A stretch of 64,000 nucleotides of DNA from CAZRHR01 sp964578885 (GTDB taxonomy: Bacteria; Bacteroidota; Bacteroidia; CAIKAF01): contig CAZOEO010000015.1 of assembly GCA_964578885.1 (NCBI GenBank), positions 1 to 64,000 on the forward strand, in the 5' to 3' direction. Below, piece after piece: positions 53,234 through 62,355 of the stretch. Both the position numbers and the translations under genes were made by a program. Numbering within the stretch: the first letter of the stretch is position 1; each line of letters starts with the position of its first letter. Under the pieces are notes generated by a model. That model was not told where the DNA came from. It saw nothing but the letters and a program-made list of their open reading frames with translations, and did no database searches.

Positions 53234-55714
53234 ATGCTCATGAAAAATAAATGGTTGCTTCTTTTCGTTTTTGTCCTGATGGCTGCGGCCGGTTATGTCT
53301 TTTGGCCTGAATCTTCCAAACCTCTTTGGCCCAAAGGAAATCCTGCCCATCCCGGCTGGCTGGAGCAATGGCGTGCCATGCGTGTAGATGAAAACGGTGA
53401 GTTTCCCATGGATCGGTTTCGGCAAATCCGTCAACAAGTTCAAACCCTGCGTTCTGTAAAATCCGATGGTGGCCTTTCCCAACTTCGGGAAGTGGGTCCC
53501 AACAATGTGGGAGGACGGATTCGTGGATTTATCATTGACAAAACGGACACCAACCATTATTTGGCAGGTGGCGTTTCCGGCGGATTATGGCGCTCTCTGA
53601 ACCGGGGGAATTCATGGACGCCGGTAGATGATGGCGCGCAAAATTTATCGGTAACCTGGATTGAACAGCATCCCTTTTTCCCAAATATAATTTACTATTC
53701 ATCGGGTGAGCCTTCCGGAAATTCCGCAGGTATTCCCGGCGATGGGATTTTTAAATCGACCGATGGTGGTGCACAATGGCAGCAACTTCCCGCCACCAAT
53801 AACAATAATTTTATGTACGCCTGGCGCATCCGGTGTTCGCCCGTAGATACCCATACGTTGTATGTGGCCACATTGTCCCGCGGTCTCTGGAGAAGCACCG
53901 ATGCCGGCGTTTCTTTTCAGCAGGTGTACAGCAATTCCAACATTACCGATTTGGAATTAACGCCAGACGGTGCGGTGTGGATTGGAATTCGCAGTTTGGG
54001 TGTATATCGTTCTAGCTCCGGCGATCAGGGGACTTTTGCCCCGGCAGGAACCGGATTGCCGACGTCCGGTTTCCGAAGAATAGAAATGGCTTTTTCACCT
54101 TCCGATTCCCAGAAAGCGTATGCCATCTTCGAAGCGTCTTCCGGAAATGATTGTTTTGGATTTTACGCCACCGAAAATGGAGGGCAAACCTGGACGGAGC
54201 GCCAAAACCCCACGAACTACGGCATACAATTCGATTTTCCATGGTATTGTCTTGCGCTGGAAGTGTCTCCTTTGGATCCAAATTATGTTTTAGTGGGTTC
54301 GGTGAATGCCGGATTTACCACTAATGGAGGTCAGAGTTTTTCCTTAATGGCCAACAGCCATGCAGATTATCATCATTTTGTGTTCGTTCCGGGCGGGCAA
54401 GAGGCCTTTATTGCCGCCAACGATGCCGGACTGTACAGATATCGCAGAGCCACGGCAGCCAATGGGTTTTTAAGTTTAAACAATGGTCTTAACATCACAC
54501 AATTTTATGCCGGAACGTATTTTCCTACCGGAGATGATTACGTGGGCGGCACCCAGGACAACGGCACACGCCAGCGCTTTCAAACTGCGCAAAATGGAGC
54601 CCGACGAATTTTCGGAGGAGACGGCGCGTTTTGCCATGTTCATCCACAAATGCCAACCACCGCTTACGTGTCTTCTCAAAATGCCAACTTGGTAAGAACA
54701 GACAATGTAAACAGCTCCTCGCCACAATTTTACCGCATTTTGAATGGTTTGGACCTGGATGGCGACGACCGCGTAGATGATCCCGTTTGGTTCATCAATC
54801 CCTTCGAAATCAATGTACTCGATGGGAATCAGGTATATCTTGTGACCAAGCGTAGAATTTATGCCACTTTTTCCGGCGGCAGCTCGTGGATTCCCATTTC
54901 CAACACGTACGTGGATTTATATGCCCTTGGTGTGAGCAGAGATGAAGCACCCACCTTGTACTTTGCTTCTACAGGACGTATGTATCGCATCGATGATGCC
55001 CTTTCTGCCACTCCCGGATCGGAGGTAAACATCTCGTCTTCCATTCCTTCCACCTTAAATGCCTCCTTTATTTCACATTTGGCCGTAAGTCCCAGAGATA
55101 AAGGAACGGTGTACGTTACTTATTCCAGTTACGACGCTTTGCCATCAGTTTGGAAAGTAACGGGAGCCAACACAACGACTCCGGTTTGGACAAATATTCA
55201 CGGGGACTTGCCCGCCGATTTACCCGTCAATGGATTGGTGGTAAGTCCATTTTCCGAAGATGTATTGGTGATTGCCACCGATTTCGGACTTTTTGTAACA
55301 GAAAATGGTGGGCAAAATTGGACCTTCGTTTCACAAATGCCACTGGTGTCTATTCACCAGCTTCGGTTACGCGACGATGGACAGTTGTACATTTTTACCC
55401 ATGGCCGTGGCGTATGGATGGCCACCATTCCTTTGAACGGACTCAGCGCATCTGGCGCCGAACAAGCCATGGACACTTCGGAAAAAGGATTTTGGTTTCC
55501 GAATCCTGCCGTGGCGGGAGCAACCATTCAGGCGAAAGCGCCCATTCAACACGTTTCCGTTTGGGGACCGATTGGCGCCAAAATGGCCGATTGGACGGCA
55601 AATGGAAAAATATCCTTTGAGGTGCCTTTTTGGTCTTCCGGCCTTTACACGCTCGAAGCCCGGCTGATGTCAGGGCAAATCCTGAAACATCAGGTGGTGC
55701 TCACCCATCTCTGA
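53234..55714 (+). CDS. Secreted sortilin-like beta-propeller protein with type IX sorting tail
   Basis: 826 residues. An N-terminal signal or anchor (WLLLFVFVLMAAAGYVFWP) is followed by a long propeller with Asp-box/BNR-like repeats: GGLWRSLNRGNSWTPV, GIFKSTDGGAQW, GLWRSTDAGVSF and GLFVTENGGQNW. The last 80 residues (from about 742, GFWFPNPAVAGATI... SGLYTLEARLMSGQILKHQV) look like a type A C-terminal sorting domain for the type IX secretion system. It should be exported and perhaps attached to the surface. Cargo, ligand or enzymatic function is unknown. ATG 53240 is an alternative start. Confidence 0.87.
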   Translation: MLMKNKWLLLFVFVLMAAAGYVFWPESSKPLWPKGNPAHPGWLEQWRAMRVDENGEFPMDRFRQIRQQVQTLRSVKSDGGLSQLREVGPNNVGGRIRGFIIDKTDTNHYLAGGVSGGLWRSLNRGNSWTPVDDGAQNLSVTWIEQHPFFPNIIYYSSGEPSGNSAGIPGDGIFKSTDGGAQWQQLPATNNNNFMYAWRIRCSPVDTHTLYVATLSRGLWRSTDAGVSFQQVYSNSNITDLELTPDGAVWIGIRSLGVYRSSSGDQGTFAPAGTGLPTSGFRRIEMAFSPSDSQKAYAIFEASSGNDCFGFYATENGGQTWTERQNPTNYGIQFDFPWYCLALEVSPLDPNYVLVGSVNAGFTTNGGQSFSLMANSHADYHHFVFVPGGQEAFIAANDAGLYRYRRATAANGFLSLNNGLNITQFYAGTYFPTGDDYVGGTQDNGTRQRFQTAQNGARRIFGGDGAFCHVHPQMPTTAYVSSQNANLVRTDNVNSSSPQFYRILNGLDLDGDDRVDDPVWFINPFEINVLDGNQVYLVTKRRIYATFSGGSSWIPISNTYVDLYALGVSRDEAPTLYFASTGRMYRIDDALSATPGSEVNISSSIPSTLNASFISHLAVSPRDKGTVYVTYSSYDALPSVWKVTGANTTTPVWTNIHGDLPADLPVNGLVVSPFSEDVLVIATDFGLFVTENGGQNWTFVSQMPLVSIHQLRLRDDGQLYIFTHGRGVWMATIPLNGLSASGAEQAMDTSEKGFWFPNPAVAGATIQAKAPIQHVSVWGPIGAKMADWTANGKISFEVPFWSSGLYTLEARLMSGQILKHQVVLTHL

Positions 55715-55801
55715 TGTTCGTTTTAAATGGATTCGGAAGCGGATGGTCTGCATTTCACCCGGGAAATGAGATGGGCTACTTCCGGATTTTGTCCCATTAT
55801 T

Positions 55802-57838
55802 TTAAAAGGAAACGGTTAAAAGGGTGTCTGCTACGTACGTAAATGGTGGTTGCACCTGAAGTTCGCGCCATTTCTTTTGATAAAATAGAGGCAATTGATT
55901 GGATTCGTATTGGCTTTCCGGTCTTTTCGAAGCCCCAAAAGGCTGAATGGCCCAGGCTTTTACTTTTCCATCCCGGGCAAATTGAACCAACAACATAAAA
56001 GAGTCGCCACCATTGGCTCGCCAGATTCCATTTTTCTGCGGCGCCGATTCCACCTCCGCCAAGGTTTCCTTTAAACCGCTCATGGGTGCGTCAAATTGAT
56101 TTCGTTGCATGCGTTGCATTTTTCCCAGGGGCACTTCCAGTGTTCCAAAATGTTTGAGCAAATAACGCGTGACTTTACGCAGGGTTTGGTGCTGCGTGCG
56201 AAGCGAAGGTAAAAAGTCATAGACAAATAGCTCGTCCAGGCTACAGGCCATTTCTTTGGCAAGGAAATTCATAAAAAGCAAAAAATGAGCCGCGCCAACG
56301 TTTGTGGTATCGGTTTGGCCATTCCAGTTTTGCAAAATCCGGAAAGTGGTTTGCAGATTGGGGTGGTCGGGTGGGGTAAATTGGAGAAGTTGACGTGCTC
56401 TTTCCCGAATGGGCCCGCTTTCCGGGTAAGTCTGGTCAAATTTCAGGGTCAGCAATGCTTCTCTGGACCAGGATGTTTGTCCGGGAAGAAGTTCAGCGAG
56501 CCTCGCACTTCTATTGGTTTCAATGAACTGAAACCCGGAAATATGAGGAAAACTGGTCTGGGGGAGCGGTTTTTCCGGCCATCGGTGGTTCAGGGGCGTG
56601 TTGTTTACATTGAAAATAAATCCACCATTTGGGTAAAAGAAATGCGGCCTTTGGTCAAAAGGAATCCATCCCATCCACACCGCTTGAGTATCCGTGAGCA
56701 CTTGCGGATCCATCTTGTTTTCCTTGGTTCGGATGGGGAAATGGCCTAAAGAGTAATAGGCCAAATTACTTTCGGCATCGGCATAAACCATATTGAGCAA
56801 AGGCAGTGCGTCCATGGCGAGTGCCTTTTTAAATTCTTCCCAATTCGACGCTTTACCCATGCGCCACCATTGTTCCGCCCCACGGATTTCGCCTTCCGCG
56901 GCGGATCGAATCACATACCAGTTTCTTTTTCCCCGAATAGCGGGTCCCCAGGGTGTTTTCGCTACTTTTCTTTTGATGGTGAGCAGCAGTCTGTTTACCT
57001 TGACGCGAACCGCCAGTTTTCTGATTTGTATTGTTTTCCCCATGCGCTGTGCCAGGGTGTCCGGCAAAAGAAACACATCTGCAAAATCATGATAATTAAA
57101 AGTGTGCGTCCATGCCAGCTGGGGCGTGAATCCCATGAACAAACTAACGCCACCCGGAAAAGTAGCCCCATACCGAATGGGAGAGTTGCCAACATGAATG
57201 GCCGCTTCGTACCAGGAGAAAAGTCCTTCATACGCATTGTGGGGATTGGCCAGCAGCATAACGCTCTGGTCGTTCGTGACGTTTTTTCCCAAAGCAAAGG
57301 CATTGGAACCCGAGGGAAGTGCCGGCCATTCGTCTAAGGCGGCACGTCCTAACGCACCAGCCGCGCCGGAAAACAAATGAAAGGCGAGGCTGTATCCTGT
57401 CAGAATGTCCACGGGATGCACCGGGAACAAGCCGGGATGCAGAATTTCTTTCGGATGATCTTTGGCAAAAGCGTTTAACCCCGACGTATATCCTTTTAGA
57501 ACGGCTTCAAATTCCGGCTGAATATCTCGCGAATATCTTGCTTCTACCGTGTCGCGCAACCCAAAGAATAAGGTGAAAAAATCCAATAAGGCGCCTTCTT
57601 TTCCCTGGACACTTCCCGCCAGGGTGCGGGTGGGCAACAAGGTTTTTTGCAACGTAACAAAGTCGTCTTGCGCATGGGCGTAGGCCAAACCCATGGCGGC
57701 GCCAGCTTCCGAAGAAGCGTAAATATGCGGAATACCCCATGCATCCCGACGAATATGACATGAAAGACTGTCCTGACTCCAATTGGCAGCATAGGGGAGA
57801 AGGGCGTAAAAAATAAAAAACTGGAAGAATAATTTCAT
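55802..57838 (-). CDS. Penicillin acylase family protein (secreted Ntn hydrolase)
   Basis: 678 residues with a signal peptide (to about Ala18). The alpha part has RRDAWGIPHIYASSEAGAAMGLAYAHAQDDF. The chain is expected to cleave before Ser178 in PSGSNAFALG, which becomes the N-terminal nucleophile. The beta part has NPHNAYEGLFSWYEA, a nearby Asn/His pair and TPQLAWTHTFN, and later HNRWP-like HRWPEKPLP. Members hydrolyse amide bonds of acylated amines, including beta-lactams or acyl-homoserine lactones. The substrate here is unknown. It shares a 49-bp divergent gap with the lipoprotein gene. Confidence 0.9.
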   Translation of the reverse strand: MKLFFQFFIFYALLPYAANWSQDSLSCHIRRDAWGIPHIYASSEAGAAMGLAYAHAQDDFVTLQKTLLPTRTLAGSVQGKEGALLDFFTLFFGLRDTVEARYSRDIQPEFEAVLKGYTSGLNAFAKDHPKEILHPGLFPVHPVDILTGYSLAFHLFSGAAGALGRAALDEWPALPSGSNAFALGKNVTNDQSVMLLANPHNAYEGLFSWYEAAIHVGNSPIRYGATFPGGVSLFMGFTPQLAWTHTFNYHDFADVFLLPDTLAQRMGKTIQIRKLAVRVKVNRLLLTIKRKVAKTPWGPAIRGKRNWYVIRSAAEGEIRGAEQWWRMGKASNWEEFKKALAMDALPLLNMVYADAESNLAYYSLGHFPIRTKENKMDPQVLTDTQAVWMGWIPFDQRPHFFYPNGGFIFNVNNTPLNHRWPEKPLPQTSFPHISGFQFIETNRSARLAELLPGQTSWSREALLTLKFDQTYPESGPIRERARQLLQFTPPDHPNLQTTFRILQNWNGQTDTTNVGAAHFLLFMNFLAKEMACSLDELFVYDFLPSLRTQHQTLRKVTRYLLKHFGTLEVPLGKMQRMQRNQFDAPMSGLKETLAEVESAPQKNGIWRANGGDSFMLLVQFARDGKVKAWAIQPFGASKRPESQYESNQLPLFYQKKWRELQVQPPFTYVADTLLTVSF

Positions 57839-57887
57839 GAATCCGTCTTATCTTGTCTAAATGTCTAAAACTTTTTATTCTAAAATA

Positions 57888-58778
57888 ATGAGAAAAGTAC
57901 TTACAATTCTTGGATTTTTCGGGGTTTTTAGCCTTTTCTCCTGCGGGAAAGACGATGTAACAGAGCCCAGTTTGGTCTTTAGGTTTACTTTGGATTCAAC
58001 CCAGGTGAGATTAAACAACATAGGGCAACCTGCAGGTTTACCTGCCAATCACAGGGCACAACATCCTCGTTTTAATCAAATTGCTTTGCATTATATCGAG
58101 TTGTCTCCAACGGCTTTTACGCCACTTGGCACCGGAGAAGTGATTTATCAAAGTCCTTCTACCCTGGCTGGAGGTGCAGAAGCCATTGATTTTGCCCAAC
58201 TTCCTTTTACCTCATCCGGAGTGGATTTTATGCGCATTCCGCTAAAAAACATTGCGCCCGGCTCTTATACATGGATTCGCGTGAGTTTGGCGTATCAAAA
58301 TTACGACATCAACCTTCGTGTGTTCATTCCTCAGTTGAACACGAATTGGGATGGAACGGCCACTGTCGCGTCTTTTATCGGTTATGATCAATACATTACC
58401 AACGCCACCATCAAAACCCAGTCTTTGGCCGTAAATGGGAATCGCCGCCAGGGTTTTTGGGCGTTTGAGATCACCTATCCGGGTCTTTCACCCATAGTAC
58501 AATCCGGTTTAGCACCCGCAGGCGCCACCACGGTGCCCAATCCGCTTTTCGCTTCTTCGCCCATTCCTCAAGGTTCATGTGTGGTTACAGGAGCTTTCAA
58601 TCAGACTTTGGTAATTCCCGCGCAACCCACGCAAGACATTGTGATCGATTTGCGCGTTTCCGTGAACCAATCCTTTGAATGGAAAGAAGCCGGAAACAAC
58701 CAGTATTATGAGCCTTTGGCCGGAGATACAGTGGTCGATATGGGCGTTAGAGGTTTAATTCCTGTGGTGATCCCTTAA
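57888..58778 (+). CDS. Lipoprotein of unknown function
   Basis: 296 residues from ATG 57888: MRKVLTILGFFGVFSLFSC with lipid-anchored Cys19, then an acidic KDDVTEP. The rest is rich in Gly, Pro and beta-strand-like segments (FMRIPLKNIAPGSYTWIRVS, YITNATIKTQSLAV) and has no family I recognise. ATG 57861 is possible, but its longer start spoils the lipoprotein signal. The cupredoxin gene starts 3 nt after it, so the two are probably made together; a copper-linked role would be inference. Confidence 0.75.
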   Translation: MRKVLTILGFFGVFSLFSCGKDDVTEPSLVFRFTLDSTQVRLNNIGQPAGLPANHRAQHPRFNQIALHYIELSPTAFTPLGTGEVIYQSPSTLAGGAEAIDFAQLPFTSSGVDFMRIPLKNIAPGSYTWIRVSLAYQNYDINLRVFIPQLNTNWDGTATVASFIGYDQYITNATIKTQSLAVNGNRRQGFWAFEITYPGLSPIVQSGLAPAGATTVPNPLFASSPIPQGSCVVTGAFNQTLVIPAQPTQDIVIDLRVSVNQSFEWKEAGNNQYYEPLAGDTVVDMGVRGLIPVVIP

Positions 58779-58781
58779 TAT

Positions 58782-59369
58782 ATGAAGCAGGTTTTAAGCA
58801 TTTTATCCGGACTTTTATTCGGATGGGGTGTGATGGGGCAGGCCACCCGACATGTGATTTCGAACGCCGGATTTGATTACACCCCCGATTATTTAGAAAT
58901 TCAATTGGGCGATACCGTATCTTTTGAGTTGTCTGGTAGCCACGATGCTGTAGAAGTGTCCAGGGCGACATGGATGAGCAATGGAAGTGCTTCGAATGGC
59001 GGATTTGTGTTGGGTTTTGGCGGCGGGGAATGGATTCCCGCGGTGGTTGATACATTTTATTACGTCTGCACACCGCATGCCAGCATGGGAATGAAAGGCA
59101 GGGTAGTGGTTCGTCCTGCCTTGGCTCAGCCAGACTTGGACTCCCGAACGCCCGGACTTTTTGCCGAAAAGCAACAAGGTGGCTGGCGCATTTCAGCAGA
59201 AGCATTTACCCCAAGCCGATACATGGTATTCGACCTTCAGGGCCGTTTATTGGAAACAGCGCATTGGCCGGAGGAATCCATTTTGTTTTTACGGGTAAAA
59301 GGACTTTCTGTCCTTTGGGTGCAGGGGGTACGACCTGGCGAACAAGTTCGGTTATGGTTGCCGGAATAA
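58782..59369 (+). CDS. Secreted cupredoxin (plastocyanin-like) protein
   Basis: 195 residues. A signal peptide (MKQVLSILSGLLFGWGVMGQ) is followed by a cupredoxin domain (about 24-112). The likely type 1 copper ligands are His54 (SGSHDAVEV), Cys96, His99 and Met104 in YYVCTPHASMGMKG, the Cys-x2-His-x4-Met spacing of plastocyanins. The remaining 80 residues (RYMVFDLQGRLLETAHW, then SVLWVQGVRPGEQVRLWLPE) resemble a degenerate type IX secretion C-terminal tail. It may carry electrons or bind copper outside the cell. It lies 3 nt after the lipoprotein gene. Confidence 0.83.
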   Translation: MKQVLSILSGLLFGWGVMGQATRHVISNAGFDYTPDYLEIQLGDTVSFELSGSHDAVEVSRATWMSNGSASNGGFVLGFGGGEWIPAVVDTFYYVCTPHASMGMKGRVVVRPALAQPDLDSRTPGLFAEKQQGGWRISAEAFTPSRYMVFDLQGRLLETAHWPEESILFLRVKGLSVLWVQGVRPGEQVRLWLPE

Positions 59370-59393
59370 AAAATGGAAAAAAACCTTTTGCTA

Positions 59394-59424
59394 TTTGCTT
59401 TTTGAAGTAAATACGCTACATTTG
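59394..59424 (+). promoter_or_regulatory. Promoter of rpmG-DUF4295
   Basis: TTTG (59394-59397) and TACATTTG (59417-59424) separated by 19 nt match the Bacteroidota promoter consensus exactly. The rpmG ATG is 20 nt further. Confidence 0.85.
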
Positions 59425-59444
59425 CAGTCCTAAAATTTAGGGAG

Positions 59445-59627
59445 ATGGCAAAAAAAGGAAACCGTATCCAGGTCATTCTGGAATGTACAGAACATAAAAA
59501 CAGTGGCATGCCGGGTACTTCCCGTTACATCACCACTAAGAATCGGAAGAATACTCCCGATCGGTTGGAAATGAAGAAATACAATCCGATTCTCCGCCGC
59601 CACACCGTACATAAAGAAATTAAATAA
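59445..59627 (+). CDS. rpmG: 50S ribosomal protein L33
   Basis: 60 residues. MAKKGNRIQVILECTEHK, SGMPGTSRYITTKN and the RLEMKKYNPILRRHTVHKE tail are those of bL33. The four zinc-binding cysteines found in some L33 forms are missing (only Cys14 is seen), so it is the zinc-free type. DUF4295 follows after 11 nt. In many Bacteroidota rpmB (L28) precedes rpmG, but here the cupredoxin gene lies upstream. Confidence 0.95.
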   Translation: MAKKGNRIQVILECTEHKNSGMPGTSRYITTKNRKNTPDRLEMKKYNPILRRHTVHKEIK

Positions 59628-59638
59628 TATAGCGCGTC

Positions 59639-59791
59639 ATGGCAAAGAAAACCGTAGCAACGCTTCGCACAGGACAAGGTAAAGATTTTACCAAAGTCAT
59701 TAAAATGGTGAAATCACCAAAATCTGGTTCATACCAGTTCCGTGAGGAAATTGTACACAAGGATGTCGTGAAGGATTTTCTTGCGAAATAA
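59639..59791 (+). CDS. DUF4295 family small protein
   Basis: 50 residues, MAKKTVATLRTGQGKDFTKV to HKDVVKDFLAK, lysine-rich. Its sequence and its place between rpmG and ftsY match DUF4295, a small basic protein conserved in Bacteroidota and always near ribosomal protein genes. A ribosome-associated role is inferred from this setting. A terminator-like hairpin starts 24 nt after its stop. Confidence 0.85.
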   Translation: MAKKTVATLRTGQGKDFTKVIKMVKSPKSGSYQFREEIVHKDVVKDFLAK

Positions 59792-59815
59792 TCATATTTT
59801 TATTGCTTAACTGAT

Positions 59816-59844
59816 AAGCTTTTCTTTCGGGAAAGGCTTTTTTT
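59816..59844 (+). terminator. Hairpin terminator/attenuator between DUF4295 and ftsY
   Basis: A 9-bp stem (59816-59824 with 59831-59839, one T-G pair) with a 6-nt loop and seven T. The ftsY ATG is only 11 nt further, and no good promoter box is seen between them. Confidence 0.75.
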
Positions 59845-59855
59845 GTTTACATACT

Positions 59856-60818
59856 ATGGCTTTTTTTGGATTATTTGGCAAGGATAAAAAACAAGCGCTT
59901 AATCAGGGTCTTGAGAAAACCCGCGTCTCGCTTTTTGATAAAATCAAACGCGTTATTGCCGGAAAAAGCAAGGTCGACGATGAGGTGCTGGATCAGTTGG
60001 AAGAAATTCTGATTTCCAGTGATGTCGGTGTGGAAACCACCCTGAAAATCATCGCACGCATCCAGGCAAGGGTGGAACGCGATAAATTTTTGGGCACGTC
60101 TGAACTTCAGGCCTTGCTCAGAGAAGAAATTGCCGCCTTGTTATTGGAAAATCCTGCCTCCAAAACTTCCGCAGAAGGAATTCCGGGAGATCGTAAGCCA
60201 TTTGTAATCATGGTAGTCGGCGTAAATGGAGTGGGGAAAACCACCACCATCGGAAAGCTGGCCTGGAATTTTAAACAAGCCGGTCATCAGGTGCTTCTCG
60301 GCGCTGCCGATACTTTTAGGGCCGCTGCCGTGGATCAGTTGAAAATTTGGGCCGACCGCACTGGTGTTCCCATCGTAGAAAAAGGCATGGGCGCTGACCC
60401 GGCTTCTGTGGCATTCGACACATTGAATGCGGCCGTGGCCAGAAAATCGGAAGTCGTTCTGATCGACACCGCAGGCCGATTACACAATAAAGCCAATTTG
60501 ATGAATGAATTGGCGAAAATCCGTCGCGTGATGGAAAAAGTAATTCCGGACGCACCCCACATGGTGCTGCTGGTTTTAGACGGATCTACCGGCCAAAACG
60601 CCTTTGAACAAGCACGCCAGTTCACCCAGGTAACCCAGGTGAATGGCTTGGCCATTACCAAACTCGATGGCACCGCCAAAGGAGGCGTCGTCATTGGCAT
60701 TTCCGACCAACTTCAGGTCCCCGTGCTGTATATCGGCGTAGGAGAACGAATGGAAGACCTTCAAATCTTCGACCGCCATGCTTTTGTTGATGCCTTGTTT
60801 CAATCTCATTCCCTTTGA
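59856..60818 (+). CDS. ftsY: Signal recognition particle receptor FtsY
   Basis: 320 residues, an NG-domain receptor without the long acidic A domain of E. coli FtsY. GVNGVGKTTTIGKLAWNFK (G1), DTFRAAAVDQLKIWADR, DTAGRLHNKANLMNEL (G3), TKLDGTAKGG (G4) and GVGERMEDLQIFD are all seen. With Ffh it docks ribosome-nascent chains at the membrane. It may be reached by readthrough of the upstream hairpin. rimO overlaps its stop by four bases. Confidence 0.96.
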   Translation: MAFFGLFGKDKKQALNQGLEKTRVSLFDKIKRVIAGKSKVDDEVLDQLEEILISSDVGVETTLKIIARIQARVERDKFLGTSELQALLREEIAALLLENPASKTSAEGIPGDRKPFVIMVVGVNGVGKTTTIGKLAWNFKQAGHQVLLGAADTFRAAAVDQLKIWADRTGVPIVEKGMGADPASVAFDTLNAAVARKSEVVLIDTAGRLHNKANLMNELAKIRRVMEKVIPDAPHMVLLVLDGSTGQNAFEQARQFTQVTQVNGLAITKLDGTAKGGVVIGISDQLQVPVLYIGVGERMEDLQIFDRHAFVDALFQSHSL

Positions 60819-62128
60819 AAGCAAAATCACAATCTCCCAAACGAGTCAACGTGGTGACCCTCGGTTGCTCCAAAAATATTTTTGACTCGGAAGTGCTCAT
60901 GGGCCAACTCAAGGCCAATGCCATTCCAACTGTGCACGAATCGGAACAACCCGATTTCGATACCGTTATTATCAACACCTGCGGCTTCATCGACAACGCA
61001 AAGCAGGAATCCATCGATACCATTCTGAGGTATGTAGATGAGAAATCAGCCGGTTCAGTTCAAAAAGTGTATGTGACCGGATGTCTGAGTGAACGTTATG
61101 GCAAAGAACTCGCCCTGGAAATTCCAGAGGTCGATGCCTGGTTTGGAACCCGGGACTTGCCTCGTTTGCTCAAAACCCTGAAAGCAGATTATAAAAAAGA
61201 ATTGGTTGGGGAGCGACTGCTTACCACGCCATCTCATTATGCCTATTTTAAAATCTCTGAGGGATGTGATCGTCCTTGTTCCTTCTGCGCCATTCCGTTG
61301 ATGCGAGGAAAACATGTGAGTACGCCCATTGAGACGCTTGTAGCTCGTGCAGAAGCACTCGCCGCTTCCGGAGTAAAGGAACTCATTATCATTGCACAGG
61401 ATTCCACCTATTACGGCCTGGACCTGTATGGAAAAAGACGATTGGCCGATTTGTTGCAGGCCTTGTCTCAGGTAAAAGGCATCGCGTGGATTCGTTTACA
61501 CTACGCCTTTCCGGCAGGATTTCCAGAAGATGTACTGGATGTGATGGCCCATACACCCAATATTTGCAATTACTTGGATATTCCATTGCAACATATTGCC
61601 GACCCCATGCTCAAATCGATGCGCCGGGGGACTACCAAGGAAAAAACGTATCGTTTGCTGGAAAATTTCCGGTCAAAAGTGCCGGGAATCACCTTGAGAA
61701 CCACGCTTATTACCGGATATCCGGGAGAAACAGAAGCCGATTTTCAGGACATGCTGCAGTTTGTGCAAGATATTCGCTTCGACCGACTGGGTGTTTTCAC
61801 CTATTCGCATGAGGAGAATACCCATGCCTACGGACTTGAAGACAATGTACCACAAGAGGTTAAAGAAGATCGTGCCGCCGCCATTATGGAAGTGCAGCAA
61901 GGGATTTCTGCTGAATTGAACGAAGCCAAAGTTGGTACCTGCCAAATCGTGCTCATCGATAAATTAGAGTCCGGGCACTATGTAGGGCGCACTGACGCAG
62001 ATTCTCCCGAAGTAGATAATGAAGTGCTTATTCCACAAGCAGATGGACCATGCACCGTCGGAGAATTCTGTGAAGTTGAAATCACCGGTTCAGATGATTT
62101 CGACTTGTTTGGTGTGGTGGTGAAATAA
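60815..62128 (+). CDS. rimO: Ribosomal protein S12 methylthiotransferase RimO
   Basis: 437 residues. It adds a methylthio group to Asp88 of ribosomal protein S12. The N-terminal UPF0004 domain holds the auxiliary cluster cysteines 18, 56 and 90 (VTLGCSKN, INTCGFID, VTGCLSERYG). The radical SAM motif CDRPCSFC has Cys151, 155 and 158. A TRAM domain ends the protein. The start is unusual: the first ATG (codon 29) would lose Cys18, so TTG 60815, overlapping the ftsY TGA, is taken as the start. It is translationally coupled to ftsY. Confidence 0.93.
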   Translation: MKAKSQSPKRVNVVTLGCSKNIFDSEVLMGQLKANAIPTVHESEQPDFDTVIINTCGFIDNAKQESIDTILRYVDEKSAGSVQKVYVTGCLSERYGKELALEIPEVDAWFGTRDLPRLLKTLKADYKKELVGERLLTTPSHYAYFKISEGCDRPCSFCAIPLMRGKHVSTPIETLVARAEALAASGVKELIIIAQDSTYYGLDLYGKRRLADLLQALSQVKGIAWIRLHYAFPAGFPEDVLDVMAHTPNICNYLDIPLQHIADPMLKSMRRGTTKEKTYRLLENFRSKVPGITLRTTLITGYPGETEADFQDMLQFVQDIRFDRLGVFTYSHEENTHAYGLEDNVPQEVKEDRAAAIMEVQQGISAELNEAKVGTCQIVLIDKLESGHYVGRTDADSPEVDNEVLIPQADGPCTVGEFCEVEITGSDDFDLFGVVVK

Positions 62129-62355
62129 AGGTAAATCTATTGATGATAAGATTGTTCAACTGCTGAATTTTCCCTTGGTTCCTACACCAGGGTTAGGATT
62201 GTGATGAATTTTTAAATGCAAAGTTGGACGTTTTCTTCCCTGATGTAGCCATGCAGATCTGCTTTGCCTTTATTTAGAAAGGCGAATCTATGGAACACGC
62301 CTGATTGAAGCAGAAGGTCAGGTGCTTTCATGTATCTGCAAAACGCATCAGGAGG

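Noticed and set aside
55734..55784. Long hairpin between two convergent genes (CGGAAG/CTTCCG around CATTTC/GAAATG)
   Set aside because: The stems are interrupted and lack a T run on either strand; it could be a weak terminator but the evidence is too thin to list.
62272..62347. Open stretch reading GTRLIEAEGQVLSC before the last modular gene, perhaps a gene remnant
   Set aside because: No start codon or similar intact gene in the window; the frame is only about 25 codons.
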